NCBI GenBank assembly: GCA_016784085.1
Contig: JADHVH010000025.1
Location: 1 to 6,868 of the forward strand
Origin: Candidatus Pacearchaeota archaeon
GTDB lineage: Archaea > Nanobdellota > Nanobdellia > Pacearchaeales > GW2011-AR1
Reading direction: 5' to 3'
DNA: 6,868 nt
The translations under genes were made by a program, and so were the position numbers. The notes beneath the pieces are model-generated. The model was given only the letters and a program-made list of their open reading frames with translations. It ran no database searches and had not been told where the DNA came from. Below, in pieces: positions 1 through 4,684 of the stretch (position 1 is the stretch's first letter; every line of letters starts with the position of its first letter).

Positions 1-40
1 GAATGACTATTGATCGGTACTAAATATTGAACGCCTTTTA
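1..40 (+). rRNA. Probable 3' end of 23S rRNA (partial)
   Basis: The first bases contain GATCGGTACTAA (11-22), which resembles the conserved 3'-terminal segment of large-subunit rRNA (gaccGGTACTAAtag... in archaea, gaccGATACTAAt... in bacteria). It is followed by CGCC and a short T-run (36-39), then by an unrelated promoter. Only the last few dozen bases would be present, with the rest outside the window. The exact 3' end is not visible; about 30-40 is a guess. The call rests on recalled family consensus and a short match, so it is moderate. If right, the regulator at 89 lies immediately downstream of an rRNA gene. Confidence 0.5.
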
Positions 41-53
41 GACTATAACAATC

Positions 54-63
54 TTTAAAAATA
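54..63 (+). promoter_or_regulatory. TATA box for the TrmB-family gene
   Basis: TTTAAAAATA begins 35 nt upstream of the ATG at 89. Archaeal initiation about 25-28 nt downstream of the box would give a transcript starting near 80-84 with only a few leader bases. No Shine-Dalgarno sequence precedes the ATG. Inferred from base pattern and spacing only. Confidence 0.45.
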
Positions 64-88
64 AAAATCACCAAATAAAGATTATAAA

Positions 89-895
89 ATGATAGTAAAA
101 GATGAATTTTTAAGCAGACTAAGGAAAATTTTCGAATTGAACCTATATGAAGTCAAGGTTTGGACGGCATTGCTTTCACGCGGAACTTCTACTGCTGGAG
201 AATTAAGTAATATTTCTGATGTTCCAAGATCAAGAACATATGATATTTTAGAAAGTTTAGAGAAAAAAGGATTCATTATTATGAAGCTTGGTAAGCCTAT
301 TAAATTTGTAGCACTAAAACCTGAAGAAGTTGTTGAAAGAGTTAAAAAGAATTTAATGAAAGATACTCAGGAAAGAACAAAAAGACTTGAAAGATTAAAA
401 GGTGATGATGTTTTACAAGAACTTAAAGTATTATTCACTAAAGGAATTAAATTTGTTGAACCTTCTGATCTATCTGGAAGTTTAAAGGGTAGACAGAATC
501 TATACAATCATTTAGATATGTTAGTTAGAGAAGCTGAAAAAACCATTACAATTGTTACAACTGCTGAAGGTTTAAATAGAAAATTAGAAGCCCTTTTACC
601 AAGTTTAGAAAAAGCTAAGAAAAGAGGAGTTCAGATAAGAATCGCTGCACCTATAGATAACAATAATACTAAAGTTGCTAAAGATTTTAAAAAAGTTGCA
701 GAAGTTAGAAAATTAGAAGATATTAAAGCTAGATTTGTAGTTATTGATTCAAATCAAGTTATGTTTATGTTATTAGATGATGAAAAATTCCACCCTAATT
801 ATGATATTGGGGTTTGGATTAATACAGAATTCTTTGCTCAAGCATTGGAACAATTATTTGACTTGGCTTGGAAAGAAATGAAACCAGTTAAATAA
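89..895 (+). CDS. TrmB-family HTH transcriptional regulator
   Basis: The 268-residue protein begins with a TrmB-type winged helix-turn-helix (about residues 10-78). Its recognition-helix region is PRSRTYDILESLEKKGFI (46-63) and the wing is GKPIKFVALKPEE. A charged linker, probably coiled coil (80-115), leads to a C-terminal alpha/beta effector domain (120-265). This contains GSLKGRQNLYNHL, an ITIVTTAEG strand, and FVVIDSNQVMFML, features of the PLD-like domain found in short TrmB proteins. It is shorter than the sugar-sensing TrmB of Thermococcales (about 340 residues) and appears to lack the full sugar-binding C-terminal domain, so a sugar ligand should not be assumed. It is expected to be a cytoplasmic DNA-binding repressor or activator. 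Targets are unknown: no sugar transport genes adjoin it, and the possible upstream neighbour is an rRNA. Family call secure; regulon unknown. Confidence 0.85.
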   Translation: MIVKDEFLSRLRKIFELNLYEVKVWTALLSRGTSTAGELSNISDVPRSRTYDILESLEKKGFIIMKLGKPIKFVALKPEEVVERVKKNLMKDTQERTKRLERLKGDDVLQELKVLFTKGIKFVEPSDLSGSLKGRQNLYNHLDMLVREAEKTITIVTTAEGLNRKLEALLPSLEKAKKRGVQIRIAAPIDNNNTKVAKDFKKVAEVRKLEDIKARFVVIDSNQVMFMLLDDEKFHPNYDIGVWINTEFFAQALEQLFDLAWKEMKPVK

Positions 896-929
896 AAAAA
901 TATTTTCTTTCAAAATTTTTAAACCTTAA

Positions 930-940
930 AATATAAATAC
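930..940 (+). promoter_or_regulatory. TATA box for the 49-aa membrane peptide
   Basis: AATATAAATAC lies with its ATAAATA core starting 28 nt before the ATG at 961, so the transcript should begin at or next to the start codon. The same box-to-start distance is seen for the other leaderless genes and stable RNAs here, which supports both the promoter and the small gene. Confidence 0.5.
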
Positions 941-960
941 TTAATCTAAGATATTAGTTT

Positions 961-1110
961 ATGAAAAATTATTGGGTTCTATCTTTAATTATTGGCTTAA
1001 TTGTTTTATTCTTTTTTCCAGAGCCAGAAACAAATTTTTTATCTTATTTTTTAACGGCAATATTTTTTATTGTTTTAACAATTATGTTATTTAAAAAATT
1101 TAAAAAATAG
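961..1110 (+). CDS. Small two-helix membrane peptide, 49 aa
   Basis: An ATG at 961 opens a 49-codon frame ending in TAG at 1110. The peptide begins MKNYWVLSLIIGLIVLFFFP, followed by a short polar turn with EPETN, a second hydrophobic stretch (about residues 28-44) and a basic end, LFKKFKK. This predicts a helical hairpin in the membrane with a positively charged C-terminus, probably cytoplasmic. A TATA box sits 28 nt upstream of the ATG, matching the leaderless pattern of the window, which argues for a real gene despite its length. It follows the TrmB-family gene by 65 nt and converges with the basic-protein gene on the other strand. I do not recognise a family and assign no function. AT-rich DNA readily encodes chance hydrophobic ORFs, so conservation would decide. 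Confidence 0.55.
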   Translation: MKNYWVLSLIIGLIVLFFFPEPETNFLSYFLTAIFFIVLTIMLFKKFKK

Positions 1111-1241
1111 TTTTTAAATTTAAAAAATTGCAAGAATTTCTTTTCCCGGTTAGGGCGTTTGACTTTTCATTATAACATCTGTTTAAAAATAATGCCTATC
1201 CAGAATTAATAAAATATAAAATTAAAAAATAAAAAATAAAG
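1111..1241. other. Convergent intergenic spacer
   Basis: This 131-bp gap separates the 3' ends of two converging genes. It holds no convincing ORF. A small patch of higher GC (about 1144-1165) contains CCC-GGTTA-GGG, a 3-bp hairpin at most. The stretch 1171-1192 resembles 44-64 upstream of the TrmB-family gene. T-rich tracts on both strands could serve as terminators for both genes. Confidence 0.5.
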
Positions 1242-1757
1242 TTATCTCTTTTTCTTTGTTCGAACGACCTTTCTTTTTATAGGCTTTTTCTTTACAACTT
1301 TCTTTTTCTTAACAGCTTTTCTTTTAACAGGTTTTCTTTTAACAGCTTTTTTCTTAACAGGTGCTTTTTTTCTAACTACTTTTTTCTTAACTACTTTCTT
1401 TTTTTTAGCAGCCTTTTTTTTAGCGCCCCCTGAAATCCCTGTTAAAGATGCTCTATATGCTATAGGTGCTTGGGCAAATACTAACTTCATTCCCCTATCT
1501 GAAGCACTTTTTGCTCTAGCAATATTCTTTCTAATTTCTGCATCTAGCCTCATAAGTTCTTTGTTAGTTTTTTTAACAGAAGCAATCAAAGCTCTTTCAG
1601 AAATTTTTCCAAAGAAAAATCTTTTTGTTTCTTGATCAAATTCATCTAAAAGACCTTGTTTTTCTTCTTGACGTGCTCTAATAATCTCACCAACTACATT
1701 AAATTCTTTTAAAATCTTTGCAAAGAAATTCTCGTTCATTTTTTTTGTTTGAACCAC
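1242..1757 (-). CDS. Basic protein with histone-H1-like Lys/Arg-rich tail
   Basis: The 171-residue protein has two parts. Residues 8-105 look mainly helical and mixed-charge (KILKEFNVVGEIIRARQEEK, then KTNKELMRLDAEIRKNIARA). From residue 111 to the end the chain is almost only Lys, Arg, Val, Ala and Pro, in loose five-residue repeats such as KKKVV, KRKPV and KRKAV, with no acidic residue. Such tails occur in bacterial H1-like proteins and in other nucleic-acid-binding proteins, so binding to DNA or rRNA is a reasonable inference but not shown. I do not recognise the N-terminal domain. The GTG at 1757 is chosen over the ATG six codons later because GAGGAGGT (plus-strand 1763-1770) ends 5 nt before it. 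It lies 90 nt downstream of argS on the same strand, with its own AT-palindromic promoter region. The repetitive tail could differ in length between relatives. Confidence 0.75.
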   Translation of the reverse strand: MVQTKKMNENFFAKILKEFNVVGEIIRARQEEKQGLLDEFDQETKRFFFGKISERALIASVKKTNKELMRLDAEIRKNIARAKSASDRGMKLVFAQAPIAYRASLTGISGGAKKKAAKKKKVVKKKVVRKKAPVKKKAVKRKPVKRKAVKKKKVVKKKPIKRKVVRTKKKR

Positions 1758-1762
1758 TTTAT

Positions 1763-1770
1763 ACCTCCTC
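1763..1770 (-). promoter_or_regulatory. Strong Shine-Dalgarno for the basic protein
   Basis: Read on the minus strand, GAGGAGGT stands 5 nt upstream of GTG (1757-1755). This is a near-ideal match to the anti-Shine-Dalgarno CCUCC and fixes the GTG start. Most first genes of transcription units here have no such site, so this mRNA must carry a true 5' leader. Confidence 0.75.
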
Positions 1771-1772
1771 TT

Positions 1773-1800
1773 TTTATTTAATTATATATAATTAAATAAA
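1773..1800. repeat. 28-bp perfect AT palindrome in promoter region
   Basis: Every base from 1773 to 1800 is matched by its complement around a centre at 1786.5, giving 14 bp on each side with no spacer. It consists only of A and T. The centre is 29.5 bp upstream of the GTG start on the minus strand, so it contains or overlaps the likely TATA box. It could be an operator for a dimeric regulator, a symmetric TATA region, or chance in very AT-rich DNA. No T-run follows it in the argS direction, which argues against a hairpin terminator. Confidence 0.6.
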
Positions 1801-1847
1801 TAATTATATGTTTAATTAAACTTAATTTAGTTTAAATAAGTTTTGTT

Positions 1848-3539
1848 TTACATTCTCTCGAGGGTTGAAATTCCTAATAGGTTTAGGGAATTTTTCAAAA
1901 CTTGTCTAAATGCCTCTATTAAAGCTAATCTAAAAGATTCTTCTTCAGATCCTATTACTGGGCATGAATGATAAAATTCATTAAATAATTTTGAAAGTTG
2001 ATAAGCATAGTTAGCCACCAGCGACGGATTTAAAGACTCATATGCTTTGAAAGCAATATCTGGAAATAAAGAAAGTTTTTTTACTAATTCTAATTCTTTT
2101 GGATTTAATTCTGGAACTTCAAATTTATCTTTATTGGTAGATTTATTTAAAATTGAAGTTGCTCGTGCATAACTATACAAAAGATAGGGTCCCGTGTCTC
2201 CTTCAAAAGAAACAAATTTTTTCAAATCAAAAATTACATTATTTGATCTATTATTTTTTAAATCCCCATAAAAGATAGACGCTATTGCAATTTTATTTGC
2301 TTTTTTTCTAAGATCTTCTTTTTTAATTTTAGATTCTCTTTTTTTAATTTCTTTTTCAGCTAGAGAAACTGTTTTATCTAAAATTTCTTCCATAAAAACT
2401 GTTTTTCCTTTTCTTGTTGCAAATCTTTTCCCATCTGAATCTAAATAATGTCCATGGCCGACGTGAATACAATTTTTAGACCACTCATAGCCCATTAATT
2501 CTAAAACTTTGAAAAATTGTTTAAAATATAATGTTTGTTCTTGACCAACTTCATAAATTATTTGATCAAATTTATATTTTTTATATCTACTAATTGCAGA
2601 AGTAATATCTCTTGTAGCATAAAGTGTTGCTCCATCTGTTTTTTGAATTAAACAAACCCCCAAATCATGTTCTTTTAAATTGACTATTCTTGCTCCTTGG
2701 CTTGTTTTTAATAATTTTTTATTTTCAAGTTCTTTAATTACTTGAGGCATTTTTTTATTATAATCTGATTCTCCAATTAGAGCGTCAAATTTGATCCCCA
2801 ATCTTTTATAAATTTCTTCAAAATCTTTTAAACTAAATCCTTTGAACATTTTCCATAAAATTAAATTTCCTCTATCTCCTTCTTCCATTTTTTTAAATTC
2901 TTCTCTTGCTTTTTTTTCATTTTTCTTATCTTTATTTACTCTAACATAGATATCTAACAAATGTTTAATGGGGTCTTTTTTTAATTTATCATCATCCCCA
3001 TATTTTTTATATCCATAAATTAATTTTCCAAATTGAGTTCCCCAATCCCCCAAATAGTTCATTCTAATTGTTTTATATCCTTGAAAATCATATAAATTTG
3101 AAATTGAATTTCCAATAATTGTTGATCTTAAATGGCCTATTCCAAAAGGTTTAGCAATATTTGGAGAAGAAAATTCAACAATTACTTTTTTCTTTTTTCC
3201 AATGTCCCCCATTCCAAATTTTTCTTTAAAAGTTATTGCATCCCAAACTATCTTTCTGGCCATATTTTTTCGATCTAAAAAGAAATTAACATAGGGGCCC
3301 TGAGTTTGAATATCATCAAAATCAGTTGCAGGTTCAGTGCCTATTTTTTCTCTTATCATTAATGCAACTTCATGAGGATTTTGTTTTAGTTTACTTGCTA
3401 ATGAAAAACAAGGAAAAGAATAGTCTCCCATTTCATGGGAAGGAGGAATTTCTATTAAGATTTCTATTTCTTCTAAAGATAGTTTAATTTTATTAGATTT
3501 AAGTGCACCCTGTATTAACTTAGCAACCTCTTTTATCAT
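1848..3539 (-). CDS. argS: Arginyl-tRNA synthetase (ArgRS)
   Basis: The 563-residue class I synthetase charges tRNA-Arg with arginine in the cytoplasm. It has an N-terminal additional domain (1-115, with GPYVNFFLDR at 81-90) and a catalytic Rossmann core beginning VEFSSPNIAKPFGIGHLRST (121-140). NYLGDWGTQFGKL (161-173), TDGATLYATRD (301-311) and the KMSKS-loop equivalent KRFATRKGK (371-379) follow. The anticodon-binding DALR domain begins around FEGDTGPYLLYSYAR (445-459) and ends RQVLKNSLNLLGISTLERM, the normal ArgRS terminus, so the protein is full length. Two signature motifs deviate: the HIGH box reads GIGH (133-136), and the KMSK-type loop has Phe-Ala where Met-Ser is usual. The ATG at 3539 lies 29 nt from a TATA element shared with the divergent tRNA-Leu, implying a leaderless mRNA. 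Confidence 0.96.
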   Translation of the reverse strand: MIKEVAKLIQGALKSNKIKLSLEEIEILIEIPPSHEMGDYSFPCFSLASKLKQNPHEVALMIREKIGTEPATDFDDIQTQGPYVNFFLDRKNMARKIVWDAITFKEKFGMGDIGKKKKVIVEFSSPNIAKPFGIGHLRSTIIGNSISNLYDFQGYKTIRMNYLGDWGTQFGKLIYGYKKYGDDDKLKKDPIKHLLDIYVRVNKDKKNEKKAREEFKKMEEGDRGNLILWKMFKGFSLKDFEEIYKRLGIKFDALIGESDYNKKMPQVIKELENKKLLKTSQGARIVNLKEHDLGVCLIQKTDGATLYATRDITSAISRYKKYKFDQIIYEVGQEQTLYFKQFFKVLELMGYEWSKNCIHVGHGHYLDSDGKRFATRKGKTVFMEEILDKTVSLAEKEIKKRESKIKKEDLRKKANKIAIASIFYGDLKNNRSNNVIFDLKKFVSFEGDTGPYLLYSYARATSILNKSTNKDKFEVPELNPKELELVKKLSLFPDIAFKAYESLNPSLVANYAYQLSKLFNEFYHSCPVIGSEEESFRLALIEAFRQVLKNSLNLLGISTLERM

Positions 3540-3562
3540 TAAATATCTAATATACTAACTTT

Positions 3563-3568
3563 TTTAAA
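3563..3568. promoter_or_regulatory. Symmetric TATA box shared by argS and tRNA-Leu
   Basis: The self-complementary TTTAAA is centred 26.5 nt from the argS ATG (minus strand) and 28.5 nt from the tRNA 5' end (plus strand). No second good box is seen in the 54-bp gap. A single symmetric TATA element could therefore place transcription in both directions. Inferred from spacing. Confidence 0.5.
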
Positions 3569-3593
3569 TCTAACTTAGTTATATTTTTCGTGC

Positions 3594-3677
3594 GCGGGGG
3601 TGCCGGAGTGGTCAAACGGGCTGGACTTAAGATCCAGTAGCTTAGTGCTTACGCAGGTTCGAACCCTGTCCCCCGCA
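3594..3677 (+). tRNA. tRNA-Leu (anticodon UAA)
   Basis: The 84-nt sequence folds as a class II tRNA. The acceptor stem GCGGGGG (3594-3600) pairs perfectly with CCCCCGC (3670-3676), with discriminator A at 3677. The D-arm contains CCG...CGG around the GTGG-type loop. The anticodon stem CTGGA/TCCAG encloses CTTAAGA with anticodon TAA at 3628-3630. The long variable arm has an AGC/GCT stem. The T arm is GCAGG-TTCGAAC-CCTGT. It reads UUA (and UUG by wobble). There is no intron, and CCA is not encoded (ATT follows), so it is added after transcription. The neighbour on the other strand is argS. Confidence 0.97.
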
Positions 3678-3710
3678 TTAAATTTTTCAGTTTTATCGTT
3701 AATAGGAAGC

Positions 3711-3720
3711 TTTAAATACT
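3711..3720 (+). promoter_or_regulatory. TATA box of the structured RNA at 3740
   Basis: TTTAAATACT is a canonical archaeal TATA box. Its TTAAATA core (3712) begins 28 nt before G3740, the first base of the closing helix. The same core followed by NTCT stands 28 nt before the SRP RNA (4657 versus 4685), so this looks like a stable-RNA promoter. Confidence 0.65.
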
Positions 3721-3739
3721 CTATAATTATTTAAATAAA

Positions 3740-3796
3740 GTAGAAGGGCATTGACTTCGGTTAATGTTTGGATGCTTTCGGGTATCCTTCTTCTAC
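3740..3796 (+). ncRNA. Unidentified 57-nt RNA, three-way junction with two UUCG hairpins
   Basis: GTAGAAG (3740-3746) pairs perfectly with CTTCTAC (3790-3796). Inside are two hairpins. CATTGAC-TTCG-GTTAATG (3749-3766) has 7 pairs including one G-U and a cUUCGg loop. GGATGCT-TTCG-GGTATCC (3770-3787) has 7 pairs including two G-U and a second UUCG loop. Junction linkers are GG, UUU and UU. The fold uses nearly every base, and the wobble pairs keep the helices intact. A TATA box 28 nt upstream places the start at the first paired base, and a T-rich stretch follows the last. It lies between tRNA-Leu and the nuclease gene, outside any convincing coding sequence. I do not recognise the family: it lacks C/D boxes, a K-turn, a hammerhead core or a tRNA shape. 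A 5' leader element of the nuclease mRNA is an alternative, less likely because that gene has its own TATA box. Confidence 0.7.
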
Positions 3797-3797
3797 A

Positions 3798-3810
3798 CTT
3801 TATATTCTTT
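3798..3810 (+). terminator. Possible T-rich terminator of the 3740 RNA
   Basis: Directly after the closing helix the strand becomes T-rich (CTTTATATTCTTT). Archaeal polymerase terminates on T-tracts, so the RNA could end here and be trimmed to the helix. The tract is interrupted, so the call is tentative. Confidence 0.3.
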
Positions 3811-3828
3811 AGATATTACCAATATTTA

Positions 3829-3837
3829 TTTATATTA
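3829..3837 (+). promoter_or_regulatory. TATA box for the nuclease gene
   Basis: TTTATATTA starts 30 nt before the ATG at 3859, in line with leaderless starts elsewhere in the window. It supports the ATG at 3859 over any earlier start inside the structured RNA. Confidence 0.45.
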
Positions 3838-3858
3838 ATATTAATTCTAAATAATAGA

Positions 3859-4647
3859 ATGAAGCGAGAAAAGAGAACCTTAATTATTTTACTTATATTT
3901 CTGCTCTTTCTATTATTTATTATGAACTATACTTTTTTAGATAATTTAGTTGAAAATTCCCTATTAGAAAGAGAATCTTTTGTTGTTGAAAGGATTATTG
4001 ATGGAGATACTATTATGGCAAATGGGGAATATATACGACTTTTAGGGATTAATTCTCCTGAAAAAGGGGAAAAATATTATGATGAAGCTAAACAATATCT
4101 TGAAAATTTGATTTTTAATAAAACAGTTCAATTAGAATTTGGAACAGAACAAAGAGACAAATATGGCCGAATTTTAGCTTATATTTATGATGGTGAAACA
4201 TTAGTTAATCAAAAACTAATATTGAATGGTTATGCAAATATTTATTTTCCTTCTGGAAAAGATAATTATTATGGTTTATTTTTGAATTCTTGGAGAGAAT
4301 GTATTAAAAATAATCAAAATTTATGTGAAAAATCTACCTCTGTTGAAGCTCATTGTATTGAAATTTTTGAATTTGACACTGAAAATCAAGAAGTGATCTT
4401 TAGAAATAAATGTGAAAGAGATTTGAATCTAGATTATTGGAAAATAAAAGATGAGGGAAGAAAAAGATATTTTTTCCCTATATTTACTGCTAAAAAATAT
4501 GATTATTTTACTGTCAAAGTAGGAGAAGAAGATAGTTCTGAAAATGTTTTATATTGGAGGGGAGAAGATTATGTTTGGACAGAAACTGGAGATAGTCTCT
4601 TTTTAAGAGATGATCAAGATAAGCTTATTCTTTGGTATTCTTATTAA
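3859..4647 (+). CDS. Membrane-anchored SNase-like nuclease with lamin-tail domain
   Basis: From the ATG at 3859 the protein has 262 residues. Residues 7-26 form one hydrophobic segment after a basic start (MKREKR), so it is a signal anchor or uncleaved signal and the rest probably faces outward. Residues 40-150 match staphylococcal nuclease: IDGDT (47-51, metal Asp50), YIRLLGINSPE (58-68, Arg60 and Glu68) and RDKYGRILAYIY (99-110, Arg104). The position equal to Asp40 of the S. aureus enzyme is Asn65, and Thr41 is Ser66. Catalytic Arg and Glu are kept, so Ca-dependent DNA/RNA hydrolysis is likely. Residues 163-262 fit a lamin-tail domain: IEIFEFDTENQEVIFRNKC, a W-I-D turn, YFFP, LYWRGEDYVWTETGD and a final strand. 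This is an immunoglobulin-like module often joined to secreted nucleases. A longer TTG-initiated frame from 3751 is rejected because it crosses the structured RNA. Possible roles are nutrient scavenging or defence, by inference. Confidence 0.88.
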   Translation: MKREKRTLIILLIFLLFLLFIMNYTFLDNLVENSLLERESFVVERIIDGDTIMANGEYIRLLGINSPEKGEKYYDEAKQYLENLIFNKTVQLEFGTEQRDKYGRILAYIYDGETLVNQKLILNGYANIYFPSGKDNYYGLFLNSWRECIKNNQNLCEKSTSVEAHCIEIFEFDTENQEVIFRNKCERDLNLDYWKIKDEGRKRYFFPIFTAKKYDYFTVKVGEEDSSENVLYWRGEDYVWTETGDSLFLRDDQDKLILWYSY

Positions 4648-4655
4648 TAAAAAAC

Positions 4656-4664
4656 CTTAAATAG
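4656..4664 (+). promoter_or_regulatory. TATA box of the SRP RNA
   Basis: CTTAAATAG carries the core TTAAATA at 4657, 28 nt before G4685. It lies just after the stop codon of the nuclease gene, giving the SRP RNA its own promoter. The TTAAATANTCT block is shared with the 3740 RNA. Confidence 0.6.
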
Positions 4665-4684
4665 TCTCGATAATCCTTAATTTT

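Noticed and set aside
82..276. 64-codon minus-strand frame overlapping the regulator gene
   Set aside because: It lies wholly opposite the conserved HTH coding region, lacks a recognisable domain, and is best explained as a shadow of that gene.
1141..1200. Small C/D-box RNA in the GC-richer patch of the convergent spacer
   Set aside because: No RUGAUGA C box with a CUGA D box is found on either strand, and the only hairpin is 3 bp.
1242..1427. Tandem DNA repeat or CRISPR-like array in the Lys-rich tail region
   Set aside because: The periodicity follows from Lys/Val codons of one protein tail; units are short, imperfect and without spacers.
1773..1800. AT palindrome as an intrinsic terminator for argS
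   Set aside because: The all-AT stem would be weak and is followed in the minus-strand direction by AAGAGGAGG, not a T-run.
3740..3796. The small RNA as a hammerhead or similar self-cleaving three-way junction
   Set aside because: The junction linkers (GG, UUU, UU) contain neither CUGAUGA nor GAAA core elements.
3740..3797. The small RNA as an H/ACA guide, because ACA occurs at 3795-3797
   Set aside because: The ACA overlaps the closing helix, there is no internal pseudouridylation pocket and no K-turn or K-loop; the branched fold with UUCG caps does not fit.
3751..3858. N-terminal extension of the nuclease from a TTG at 3751 (36 extra codons)
   Set aside because: It would run through the structured RNA and add an odd second hydrophobic segment. 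The ATG at 3859 gives a standard basic start plus one anchor helix and has a TATA box 30 nt upstream.
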